A DNA stretch of 53,900 nt from SG8-4 sp964598225 (GTDB lineage: Bacteria > Planctomycetota > Phycisphaerae > Sedimentisphaerales > Anaerobacaceae), in assembly GCA_964598225.1 (NCBI GenBank), contig CAZRBG010000041.1:1-53900 (forward strand). Direction: 5' to 3'. The first letter of the stretch is position 1. Each line of letters opens with the position of its first letter. This document shows positions 46,325-53,900 of this stretch, one piece after another. Made by a program: the position numbers and the translations under genes. The notes beneath the pieces were generated by a model. The model ran no database searches and was not told where the DNA came from. It was given only the letters and a program-made list of their open reading frames with translations.

Positions 46325-48130
46325 ATGAACGCAGAAATATTGACAATCGGGCACATGTTGACCCAGCCGGTCGAATCGCAACCGCCTGTGGGGCTGAGGG
46401 CGGACGCATCGGCAGGAAAAGATCGATTCTCGCCCGTTCGTGGGCACTCGGAGCAGCCGACCGACGTGACACCGGCGGAAAAGCCCGACCAAGCTCCTGC
46501 CGAGACTCCAAACGATTCCGCTCGGCGAAAGGGCAAGGAATTCCGGAAAGTAATCGATAAGCGGACAAACCCCGGCGATTCCGAACAAACTAAAAGCCGC
46601 TGCGAAATGAGATCTCAGAACAATGATCCCAAAGCCTCAAACCAGCCCGACGCAGCCCGAAACGGCGGCGTTCAGAACCCTGACTCCCCCGATCAGAAGA
46701 AGAAAGGGACCACTGAGAAAAACGCACCCGACACTCGTCAACAGCTTGCCGGCCTGATAGAAGCGAATAAAGGAAAGAGGAACCGACAGGTACCGGCAAA
46801 AGCATCCGAGAGCAAGGTTGACAGCCACAAAACAGTTCAAGCAACCGAGACCGAGGCAGCCTCGACAGTAAAACTTGACAACACACCTGCTGATGCTTCA
46901 ATCGATAAGACCAGCAACCGCGAATCCTCCAAAGAACCAAACGAATCAGCAGCCAAAACAACGGAGGTAATTAAAGGAAATAACCCCAAAGGACTATCAT
47001 TCGTTACAAAAACCGTTGACAGTACGAAAACAGCGGCTCATGACAAGTTACGACCTCCTGCAGAAGAGCCCGGTCAAGCCGCGCCGACGAAGGCGCCCGC
47101 AAAAAATACTGAATATTCCACGAACCAAAAGGCCGATAGCACCACTGGCCAGTTTGAGAATGCTGCTCAGACCAGAACGGGCCAGGCAAAAGAGCCTGCA
47201 GCACCTGCTAAAACCGACGCTGCCTCCGTCGCGAGACGGACGCCGAGCGAATCTCCTGCTGACAATACCAATAAGGCTGCTTCAACTGCTCAAGTTCAGG
47301 CGAACGATACTCAAAAACCTGAACCAGCACCCAGAACCGATGTGGACATGGCCGCCACGAAGACGCCGAAAAAACAAGCCGGGCCTGTCGGCAGCAGGAT
47401 CGTAAACGACGGTAATAATACTGAGAACGCCGTATCTGATAAGGCCGAACCCAAAACAGCCACAACCGGGGCGCAGTCAGGCAATAGTCGCAGTTCCGGC
47501 GACAGCCTCAATCAGAGCACTGCGCAGGTATTCGCGAAGGACACGGCTCAAACTCCTGTTGCAGAGCAAACAAGTACCTTTTCTGTCGAGACTAAGGCGC
47601 CAATTTTATCCCAACAGCCGCAGCCAACGACCGCCAGCGGGCCGGAGAAGGTCGGAAGTCAGATTCTTGAAGCCGTTAGCAAATCTCTCCCACAGCAGCC
47701 GACAGGCGATAAAGAGATCACGATCCAGTTGAATCCGCCGGAATTGGGCAAGGTCTGCGTGAAGTTCCGGGAGCGTGGCGCCGAGATAACCGGCACGCTT
47801 GAAGTGAGCAAGGCCCAGACCAGAGCCGAGATCGAGCACGCCCTGCCGGAGATGATCAGGGGTTTGACCGATAGCGGCATCGCAATCAAACGCCTTGAAG
47901 TCGTCCTCTCTCAGAACGACCAGCCGAACCAGCAATCCTCAAAAGATCCCTTGCTCCAGGACGGCCAGTCTCAGCAACAAAACTCCGCAAATCCAAAGCA
48001 GTCCGGCGAGCAGAAACAAAGCACCCCAACCTCCTACCGCCCGGCCGCCCGCGGCCGTTACCAATACCAGACGGCCGCCCACTCACACGAGATGCTCGTC
48101 GCCAACAGCACAATCAACATGCTCGTCTGA
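46325..48130 (+). CDS. fliK: Hook-length control protein FliK
   Basis: 601 residues. Secreted molecular ruler that tells FlhB when the hook is complete. The first 450 residues are low-complexity Ala/Thr/Pro/Lys/Asn sequence, as expected of a ruler. The C-terminal flagellar-hook domain (about 460-560) has EITIQLNPPELGKVCVKFRE and RAEIEHALPEMIRGLTDSGI with IKRLEVVLSQND. GAAGG lies before the ATG. Single-gene unit. The 3' end overlaps the convergent GH57 gene by 48 bases. Confidence 0.93.
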   Translation: MNAEILTIGHMLTQPVESQPPVGLRADASAGKDRFSPVRGHSEQPTDVTPAEKPDQAPAETPNDSARRKGKEFRKVIDKRTNPGDSEQTKSRCEMRSQNNDPKASNQPDAARNGGVQNPDSPDQKKKGTTEKNAPDTRQQLAGLIEANKGKRNRQVPAKASESKVDSHKTVQATETEAASTVKLDNTPADASIDKTSNRESSKEPNESAAKTTEVIKGNNPKGLSFVTKTVDSTKTAAHDKLRPPAEEPGQAAPTKAPAKNTEYSTNQKADSTTGQFENAAQTRTGQAKEPAAPAKTDAASVARRTPSESPADNTNKAASTAQVQANDTQKPEPAPRTDVDMAATKTPKKQAGPVGSRIVNDGNNTENAVSDKAEPKTATTGAQSGNSRSSGDSLNQSTAQVFAKDTAQTPVAEQTSTFSVETKAPILSQQPQPTTASGPEKVGSQILEAVSKSLPQQPTGDKEITIQLNPPELGKVCVKFRERGAEITGTLEVSKAQTRAEIEHALPEMIRGLTDSGIAIKRLEVVLSQNDQPNQQSSKDPLLQDGQSQQQNSANPKQSGEQKQSTPTSYRPAARGRYQYQTAAHSHEMLVANSTINMLV

Positions 48131-49309
48131 ACAAACGACACATCGCAACTTGAGATTATCCAGCACGTTCATGAAGTTTATGAATGAATCGTACGGAGTA
48201 TCATAAGGATTGAAGTACTTATGGACATCCCCGTCGGCGAAGTATTTGGTGCACATATAATAGAAATTATCGGAGACCTGTAGACGTCTCCAACTGGTAA
48301 GCATGTCGGAGTCCTTGCGCTCTTTGAGAGATCGTTCGAGTCTGTAAAGTTCGTCAATCGCATTTTGCTGCATGGGATTGCCGAGCCACGCGGATAGATC
48401 TCTTTCGGTATCGGCCCAACTGATCAAATTCGGCACATCAACAACGTCCACGGCATCGTAAGATTTTGCGACTTCGCTCGGGGTTTTGAAATCATTGTCC
48501 GGATGCCTGAGAATCTCCTGCGGCAGGTGGCGCAGAAAGTCGAAGACGCCCGTATCCTGCCACTGGTGCTCGCCGAAGGTTTCATAATCCACGAAGAGAT
48601 TGACGACGAAGCCATTGCCGTTAACGGCATTGATCCAAGTCGCGAATTTTTCCGCCTTCAGAGGCCATTCGCTCCAGTTTCTGTTGGAAAACCGGAACGC
48701 GATATCGTCGCTGAGGCGGTAATTCTTCAGCAGAAGCTTCAACTTCTCCGAACTCGGCGGCCGGTATACGTAGTTGGGGCTTCTACAGCCGAGAATATGG
48801 TCGGCTCCTTCGGAAAGGACGGCATCGAAGCAACCCATCTGATCGATAGCCTCGGCCAGGCTGTTGCTGTAAAGAAGTTCCGTATTTCTAAAGACTCTCG
48901 GATTCTGCCCGAAAAGGCTGCGGACAATCTGTCGGTGAGCGTCAATCTGCTCGATAAACTCATCCCGCGAGTAAAGAAAGCTCAGGCTGTGATAGTAAGT
49001 CTCGCCGAGAAACTCGACGCAACCGGTGGCGGCAAGCCGCCGAAAGCTCTCCAGAACCTCGGGCGCGTATTGCTGGAATTGCTCCAAAACGGTTCCTGTT
49101 ATGCTGAATGCCACGCGAAATTTGCCCTGGTATTTCTCGATTAGATCCAGCAACAGTTGATTCGCCGGCAGATAGCACTTGCGAGCGACCTTGCGACAGA
49201 TTTCGCCGTTCTTAACGTCGTCAAAGTAATCCGTTCCCTCGTCGAAGATTGTATAATGCCGGAGCCTGTACGGCTGATGAACCTGAAAATAAAAGCATAC
49301 CGATGCCAT
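48083..49309 (-). CDS. GH57 family alpha-glucan hydrolase
   Basis: 408 residues, cytoplasmic (no signal). GH57 motifs in order: HQP at 11-13 (YFQVHQPYRLR), VEFLGETYYHSLSFL with Glu103 as likely nucleophile, and FVDYETFGEHQW with Asp241 as likely acid/base by family comparison. Acts on starch or glycogen-like alpha-glucans as alpha-amylase or glucanotransferase. Thirty bases downstream of the GT4 gene, so the pair is probably one operon of storage-glucan metabolism. The C-terminus overlaps fliK tail-to-tail. Confidence 0.9.
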   Translation of the reverse strand: MASVCFYFQVHQPYRLRHYTIFDEGTDYFDDVKNGEICRKVARKCYLPANQLLLDLIEKYQGKFRVAFSITGTVLEQFQQYAPEVLESFRRLAATGCVEFLGETYYHSLSFLYSRDEFIEQIDAHRQIVRSLFGQNPRVFRNTELLYSNSLAEAIDQMGCFDAVLSEGADHILGCRSPNYVYRPPSSEKLKLLLKNYRLSDDIAFRFSNRNWSEWPLKAEKFATWINAVNGNGFVVNLFVDYETFGEHQWQDTGVFDFLRHLPQEILRHPDNDFKTPSEVAKSYDAVDVVDVPNLISWADTERDLSAWLGNPMQQNAIDELYRLERSLKERKDSDMLTSWRRLQVSDNFYYMCTKYFADGDVHKYFNPYDTPYDSFINFMNVLDNLKLRCVVCSDEHVDCAVGDEHLV

Positions 49310-49339
49310 TGGAAATCTCCTTATTGCCTTATGGTTTTC

Positions 49340-50683
49340 TTAAGAATTGAGAACGCTTTCATATATCCCGAGAATCGAGGCGGCGGATCTGTCCCAACTG
49401 AACTTGCCGATTTCCCTGTGCCCCTCGTCTCCGAGCATAGATTTCAGGGGCTGATGCTTTAGCACCGCCGCCATTTTATTTGCCATTTGGTCGATGTCCC
49501 AAAAATCGACTTTCAGCGAGTTATGCAGGACTTCTCCGATCCCGCTTTGTTTACTTATCAGGACGGGCACGCCGTGCTGCAGCGCCTCGAGAGGCGCGAT
49601 GCCGAACGGCTCGGAAACAGAAGGCATCACATAGAGGTCCGCCATTTGATAGACTCTGTCGACCTCGGCCCCCCGGAGGAATCTCGTGAAAAAGACTTTG
49701 TGGCCGATTCGCAGTTGGGCCGCCTGCTCGATGCTTCGATAGAGCATATCGCCGTCTCCGGCCACAACAAATTTCACGTTGTCCATCTTTTCCGACACCC
49801 TTTTGGCCGCTCGCAGAAAATACTCCGGACCCTTCTGCATGGTTATGCGGCCCAAAAACAGTACGATTTTATCCTTTTTGGGCGGCGAGGTCCCCGGCGC
49901 CGGAACCACGCAATTTTTGTCGAGTTCGGCCCCGTTGTAGACCACTTCGGTTTTCCCCAGCGGGACACCGTAGTGATTATGGATTATATTCTTGGTGTAA
50001 TGGCTGACGGCTATCACTTTGTCTGCCGCGTGCATTCCGGCTCTTTCTATGTCGTAGACCATCTGGTTAACATTCTCGCCGCTTCTGTCGAATTCGGTGG
50101 AATGAACTTGTACAATAAGCGGCTTGCCGGTGTGCCTGGCAACGGTCATCGCCGCTGGAAAGGTCATCCAGTCGTGAGCGTGAACGACATCAAAATCCTC
50201 GTCTTTCGCTATTTCCAGCGCCCTTTCGCCATAACGAGAAACCTGGCGATGAATATCCGGCCCGTAATGGCCCGGAGATTCTGCCGGTTGCTCAAGAGCC
50301 ATCGATGACTTTGCAATTGATGACGCTGAGGCACCCCCTCTTTCCTTATGGTGTAAATTATTTCGTGAAGCGCCTGCCGGAGCGGATGCCTGTTGGGTCT
50401 GAATCTTGCCGTAAGGCTGCAGCGCAGATGGAATAGCGCGAAACTTCACGTTGTGAAAACGGTGAAATTCTTCCATCCCGGACAGCTCGGGACCGCCTTG
50501 CCGACTGTATTGAGCTTCACCTCTTCCGGAGAAGTAAAGCGGCGGCGCTTTCGGCAGGACAAATACGATCGGTACGCCGATTTTGTCCATGGCCTTGGTC
50601 AAGCCGTAGCAAGCCGTGCCCAGCCCGCCACTGATAAAGGGGGGAAACTCCCACCCAAGCATGAACGTTCGTGTGTGTTTCAA
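49340..50683 (-). CDS. GT4 family glycosyltransferase, glycogen-synthase-like
   Basis: 447 residues. The start is set at TTG 50683 because AAGGGGAG lies six to seven bases before it; the next Met is at 50662 and a longer frame reaches 50725. N-terminal MLGWEFPPFISGGLGTACYG is the nucleotide-sugar-facing glycine loop of starch/glycogen synthase-like GT4 enzymes. C-terminal features: FLGRITMQKGPEYFLRAAKR and SVSEPFGIAPLEALQHGVPV (the E-x7-E motif). With the GH57 gene it likely makes or remodels alpha-glucan. Not related to the flagellar genes. Confidence 0.88.
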   Translation of the reverse strand: MKHTRTFMLGWEFPPFISGGLGTACYGLTKAMDKIGVPIVFVLPKAPPLYFSGRGEAQYSRQGGPELSGMEEFHRFHNVKFRAIPSALQPYGKIQTQQASAPAGASRNNLHHKERGGASASSIAKSSMALEQPAESPGHYGPDIHRQVSRYGERALEIAKDEDFDVVHAHDWMTFPAAMTVARHTGKPLIVQVHSTEFDRSGENVNQMVYDIERAGMHAADKVIAVSHYTKNIIHNHYGVPLGKTEVVYNGAELDKNCVVPAPGTSPPKKDKIVLFLGRITMQKGPEYFLRAAKRVSEKMDNVKFVVAGDGDMLYRSIEQAAQLRIGHKVFFTRFLRGAEVDRVYQMADLYVMPSVSEPFGIAPLEALQHGVPVLISKQSGIGEVLHNSLKVDFWDIDQMANKMAAVLKHQPLKSMLGDEGHREIGKFSWDRSAASILGIYESVLNS

Positions 50684-51141
50684 TTTGAACTCCCCTTGGT
50701 GCCTCGCCTGCGACTTACCAATCACTCTCGCACAGAGTGTGTTTTCCCATCAAAGTCTAATGTTTATCTCATTAATCCAAATTTACGTAATGTCGGACAA
50801 ACCCGGTTTGCTTCGACAACTCATGGAAATGCACAACCGTGTAATCTATTTCCTACAAGCTACTGACGTTACGAAAAAGAAGTCCGGACTTAAATAGGTA
50901 AATTCCTTAATCCGACCCTGATAAATCCTTAATTTCACATCTTACAACTCCGATCCTGGCAAAGGATCGTTGCCGCTGGATGTTCTTATGGAGCTGCCTC
51001 ACCTTGTAAGCAATTAGCGATAAGTGTTTAGGCATATTCCCTATTTGAAATTCTTACCGGTTGCCTATCTTGGAGCGAGGGATTCGGAATGTGTAATTCA
51101 TGAATACTGAATGATAATCAGTTTATATGGAGTGACCAAAA
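50684..51141. other. Intergenic region before GAPDH, with one hairpin
   Basis: Divergent promoters for the GT4-GH57 pair and for GAPDH should lie here, but I cannot assign -35/-10 boxes with confidence. A perfect 7-bp hairpin CGATCCT-ggcaa-AGGATCG occupies 50951-50969, about 170 bp before the GAPDH start. It is not followed by a T-tract. Nothing else is supported. Confidence 0.35.
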
Positions 51142-52134
51142 ATGAATGTAGCGATTAATGGTTTGGGGAGAATCGGCAGAGCGGTATTGAAAATCATCAT
51201 GGAGGACGCCGGTATAACCTTAAAGGCGGTGAACGATCTGGTTCCGCCGGATAACCTTGCTTATCTGCTCAAATATGACACCGTTTACGGCAGGTATGAA
51301 CGACGGGTCGAGTTTACGGACGACAGTCTGGAGGTTGCAGGTGAAACATACAGGGTTTTGAGCGAGAAAGATCCGGCTAACTTACCCTGGAATGAGACGG
51401 GAATCGATCTGGTTTTTGAGTGCACGGGTATTTTCACTAAGAAGCCGGATCTGGTCAAGCATATTCGGGCCGGGGCCAAACACGTTATTTTGTCCGCACC
51501 TGCAAAAAGCGAGGACGTGGAAACCATCGTCCACGGGGTTAACAAAGCGAAAGCCGGAACGGAGGTAATTTCCTGCGCGAGCTGCACCACCAACTGTATT
51601 ACTCCCGTGGTCGAGGTGATGGGCAGAAGAATTGGGATCAAGAAGGCCACGATGACAACCATTCACGCCTATACATCCACACAGAGCATCGTGGACGGAC
51701 CGAATAAGAAGTTTCGGCGGGGAAGGGCCGGCGCCTGTAATTTCGTGCCGACCACGACCGGCGCCGCCAAGGCGACAACGAAGGCTCTTCCTCAATACGA
51801 AGGGAAGTTCAACGGCGTAGCCGTCCGCGGACCCGTCCCGGTCGCGTCAATAGCGGATTTGGTGTTCCTGACGGAAAAAGATACCTCCGTCGAGGAAGTA
51901 AACAAGATTTTCGAAGAGGAATCTCATTCCGAACAGTACCAGGGGGTATTGGGCCTGACGAAAGAGCCTCTTGTTTCTTCGGACATCATCAAGGATCCGC
52001 GAGCCTCGGTCGTCGATGCGACAATGACCCAGGTCATTGACGGCGACCTGGTAAAGATAATGAGCTGGTACGACAACGAATGGGGATACGCCACGCAGAT
52101 GGTGAGAGAGGCAAAACGTATGTCAGCAAAATAA
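51142..52134 (+). CDS. gap: Glyceraldehyde-3-phosphate dehydrogenase, type I
   Basis: 330 residues. NAD-binding INGLGRIGR (5-13), Asp32 in AVNDLV indicating NAD preference, catalytic Cys148 in SCASCTTNC, His175 in TTIHAYTSTQ, and the C-terminal SWYDNEWGYATQMV. Glycolytic enzyme interconverting glyceraldehyde 3-phosphate and 1,3-bisphosphoglycerate. GGAG upstream of the ATG. Stands before two unrelated genes on the same strand. Confidence 0.98.
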   Translation: MNVAINGLGRIGRAVLKIIMEDAGITLKAVNDLVPPDNLAYLLKYDTVYGRYERRVEFTDDSLEVAGETYRVLSEKDPANLPWNETGIDLVFECTGIFTKKPDLVKHIRAGAKHVILSAPAKSEDVETIVHGVNKAKAGTEVISCASCTTNCITPVVEVMGRRIGIKKATMTTIHAYTSTQSIVDGPNKKFRRGRAGACNFVPTTTGAAKATTKALPQYEGKFNGVAVRGPVPVASIADLVFLTEKDTSVEEVNKIFEEESHSEQYQGVLGLTKEPLVSSDIIKDPRASVVDATMTQVIDGDLVKIMSWYDNEWGYATQMVREAKRMSAK

Positions 52135-52278
52135 TCGAAGTGACGACGATAAAATCCTGGAATGTTGTGAAAGCGAAAGGTCTGAGAGGTGAAAAGAAAG
52201 TAAACAGCAGACCCTCTTCTACATGGACGGACAATCTAAACGGAAATAGATCAACAATTTACGAAAAGGAGATTCAAA

Positions 52279-52611
52279 ATGAAAGTTTATTTAGTGTAAT
52301 TACTGTCATCTGTCTGGCGGTTGTTTTCGCTGCCGTAACCATGACGACGTTCGCCGGTCGTGATAGGCCAGACAACCGTTCGCGGAACGGTAACCAGCGT
52401 GAGTGGACGAGAGTTTACTATCGACACCGGCCCCAGAAAGCTGACTGTCGACACCATAATGATGGACTACAATCCAATGGATGAGACAGGCTATCAGAAA
52501 ATCGAGGTTGGCGACTACGTCAGCGCCACCGGCAACATGGACTACGATTCCTGGGAAGAGAAGGAGTTGATGGCGGATTATGTCATTACCCTCGAACAAG
52601 ACGAAGAATAG
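52279..52611 (+). pseudogene. Secreted OB-fold-like protein gene with two compensating frameshifts
   Basis: AAAAGGAG and ATG at 52279 start a frame that reads MKVYLV and stops. One base shifted, the DNA encodes a clear signal peptide (SLFSVITVICLAVVFAAVTM, then TTFAG). Near 52357-52360 the frame returns to the first one and codes a beta-rich domain: VRGTVTSVSGREFTIDTGPR ... KIEVGDYVSATGNMDYDSWE ... YVITLEQDEE, an OB-fold type (DUF5666/BOF-like). One missing A in the AAA run after ATG and one extra base near 52357 would give a continuous protein of about 110 residues. So the gene is either inactivated or affected by two sequencing errors. A shorter product from GTG 52360 is possible but would lack a signal and ribosome binding site. 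Confidence 0.7.
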
Positions 52612-52632
52612 GAAACGTCAGCTCCTGTCTGC

Positions 52633-52671
52633 AATCGCCCCGTTCTTTATGCTACACAGAACAGGGCGATT
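52633..52671. terminator. Strong hairpin after the OB-fold gene
   Basis: AATCGCCC (52633-52640) pairs with GGGCGATT (52664-52671), continued after one mismatch by GTTCT/AGAAC, loop 11 bases. The 13-bp stem is stable. No T-tract follows on the plus strand, so termination efficiency is uncertain, but it sits between two transcription units. Confidence 0.5.
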
Positions 52672-52788
52672 CAGTCTGAGTCCACGATTGACCCTGCCGG
52701 CAAACGACAAGTCCATTGCAGAAATTGAGACCAGACCAACATGCACAGACTTATGATCGATATTTAAGACTAAAACGGGAGCTTAAAG

Positions 52789-53889
52789 ATGGCTGAAATG
52801 ATGAAGACATTTGTAATGAAAGAGATTGGTAAAGTCGCCTTTATGGACAAGCCTGTTCCGCAGGATCCCGGCCCGAATGATGCTGTGGTCAAAACTACGA
52901 AAGCGCTGGTTTGCACTTCCGACACCCACACGGTCTGTGGCGGCATCGGAGAAAGGCACGATCTCACTCTGGGCCACGAGGCTGTTGGCGTCGTTTACAA
53001 GAAAGGATCCAATGTCAGCACAGTGAAAGAGGGCGACAGGGTTGCCGTTAATGCAATTACTCCATGTTATACATGTGACAACTGCCTTCGCGGCTATTCC
53101 TCTCAGTGCGAACAAATGCTGGGCGGCTGGAAATTCGCCAATATCAAAGATGGCGTCTTTGCAGAGTACTTTCACGTCAATCAGGCGGATGCGAATCTCT
53201 GCGCCATACCGGAAAGCGTGCCCGACGATGCGGCCGTCTATACGGCCGACATGATGTCCACCGGATTTATGGGGGCCGAGCATGCTAACATTCCGATAGG
53301 CGGATCAGTCGCCGTCTTTGCGCAGGGCCCTGTTGGATTGATGGCCACCGTGGGCGCTCGCCTGCTGGGTGCAGGGCTTCTGATCGCCGTCGAAACAGTA
53401 CCGAATAGAAAGGAGCTGGCGCAGAAGTACGGGGCGGATCATGTCATTGATTTCAAGGAGCAGGACCCGGTACAGGCCGTTATGGACTTGACTTCCGGAG
53501 AAGGCGTGGACTCTGCGATTGAATCGCTCGGGGCCGACCAGACCTTCCAGGTTTGCGTTAAAGCCACCAGGCCAGGCGGGACAATTTCAAATATCGGGTA
53601 TCACGGCAAAGGAGATTTCGTTCGGATTCCCCGGATGGAATGGGGCGTCGGCATGGCGGACAAGACCATAACCACCGGTCTCTGTCCGGGCGGCAAAGAG
53701 CGAATGGCACGTTTGCTCCGATTGATCGCTACAAAAAGAGTGGATCCGACACATCTGACAACTCACACGTTCTCGTTTGACGAGTTGGATAAGGCCTTTC
53801 ACATGATGGAAACAAAAGAGCAAAACGTAATAAAGACCCTGATTGTATTGGGTGCAGGTTTGGTTTTACGTAGAATCGGAGCGAATTAG
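52789..53889 (+). CDS. Zinc-dependent alcohol dehydrogenase (MDR family)
   Basis: 366 residues. Catalytic zinc ligands by comparison with Thermoanaerobacter secondary alcohol dehydrogenase: Cys42 (VCTSDTH), His63-Glu64 (GHEAVG) and Asp154 (YTADMMSTGF). A structural-zinc set C93, C96, C99, C107 is present. The Rossmann part has FAQGPVGLMATVGARLLGA. It resembles NADP-linked isopropanol/secondary alcohol dehydrogenases; the exact substrate is not determinable. GGAG before the ATG. The final residues and stop lie within the window. Confidence 0.93.
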   Translation: MAEMMKTFVMKEIGKVAFMDKPVPQDPGPNDAVVKTTKALVCTSDTHTVCGGIGERHDLTLGHEAVGVVYKKGSNVSTVKEGDRVAVNAITPCYTCDNCLRGYSSQCEQMLGGWKFANIKDGVFAEYFHVNQADANLCAIPESVPDDAAVYTADMMSTGFMGAEHANIPIGGSVAVFAQGPVGLMATVGARLLGAGLLIAVETVPNRKELAQKYGADHVIDFKEQDPVQAVMDLTSGEGVDSAIESLGADQTFQVCVKATRPGGTISNIGYHGKGDFVRIPRMEWGVGMADKTITTGLCPGGKERMARLLRLIATKRVDPTHLTTHTFSFDELDKAFHMMETKEQNVIKTLIVLGAGLVLRRIGAN

Positions 53890-53900
53890 ATATAAGTGGA

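Noticed and set aside
50616..50897. 93-codon plus-strand frame overlapping the GT4 5' end
   Set aside because: Mostly antisense to a conserved gene, no ribosome binding site, no family resemblance.
1..53900. tRNA, rRNA, CRISPR arrays, transposases, phage genes
   Set aside because: Looked for on both strands; no regular spaced repeats, transposase motifs or RNA gene signatures were seen.

Overview
The window is almost entirely a flagellar gene cluster of a Gram-negative-type bacterium that has L and P rings (FlgH, FlgI, FlgA). Composition (roughly half GC), a Tat-exported sulfatase at the left edge, many TPR proteins and lineage-specific lipoproteins mixed with flagellar genes suggest Planctomycetota, probably Phycisphaerae. 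That placement is inference from gene style; there is no rRNA or other phylogenetic marker here.

Layout. 1-1818: a lone sulfatase gene with its terminator. 2239-14643 (minus): one long operon read right to left. It starts with a membrane-anchored TPR protein carrying an STN-like domain and an exported TPR protein. Then come a sigma54 activator, fliL, fliM, fliN, flhA, a small membrane protein, fliA, two small unknown genes, two lipoproteins and flgM. 15015-16487 (minus): a second sigma54 activator. 17143-32702 (plus): flgD, an unknown gene, a YcgR/PilZ-like gene, flgF, flgG, flgA, flgH, flgI, flgJ, flgN, flgK, flgL, two TPR genes, a small helical gene and fliD. 32963-45920 (minus): flgB, flgC, fliE, fliF, fliG, fliH, fliI, fliJ, a motE-like gene, motA, two motB genes, fliO, fliP, fliQ, fliR and flhB. 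46325-48130 (plus): fliK. 48083-50683 (minus): GH57 and GT4 glucan genes. 51142-53889 (plus): GAPDH, a frameshifted secreted OB-fold gene and a zinc alcohol dehydrogenase.

Regulation can be read from the DNA. Four perfect sigma54 promoters (TGGCAC-N5-TTGC) precede the four flagellar transcription units: 14728-14742 minus, 17016-17030 plus, 45984-45998 minus and 46277-46291 plus. Two sigma54 activators are encoded here, both with degenerate receiver domains, and no histidine kinase gene is present. An 18-bp element (16 of 18 identical) lies 110-135 bp upstream of three of these promoters and is a good candidate activator site. FliA and FlgM, the late sigma28 switch, sit in the same sigma54-driven operon.

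What is missing matters too. There is no flgE, flagellin, fliS, flhF, flhG, csrA/fliW or chemotaxis gene. The least explained part is the set of envelope and motor proteins: a TM-TPR-STN protein, an exported TPR protein, two lipoproteins, tandem MotB paralogues and a membrane-anchored PilZ protein. Together they could form a lineage-specific motor scaffold comparable in logic to the Campylobacter PflA/PflB/FlgP disks. This is a hypothesis.
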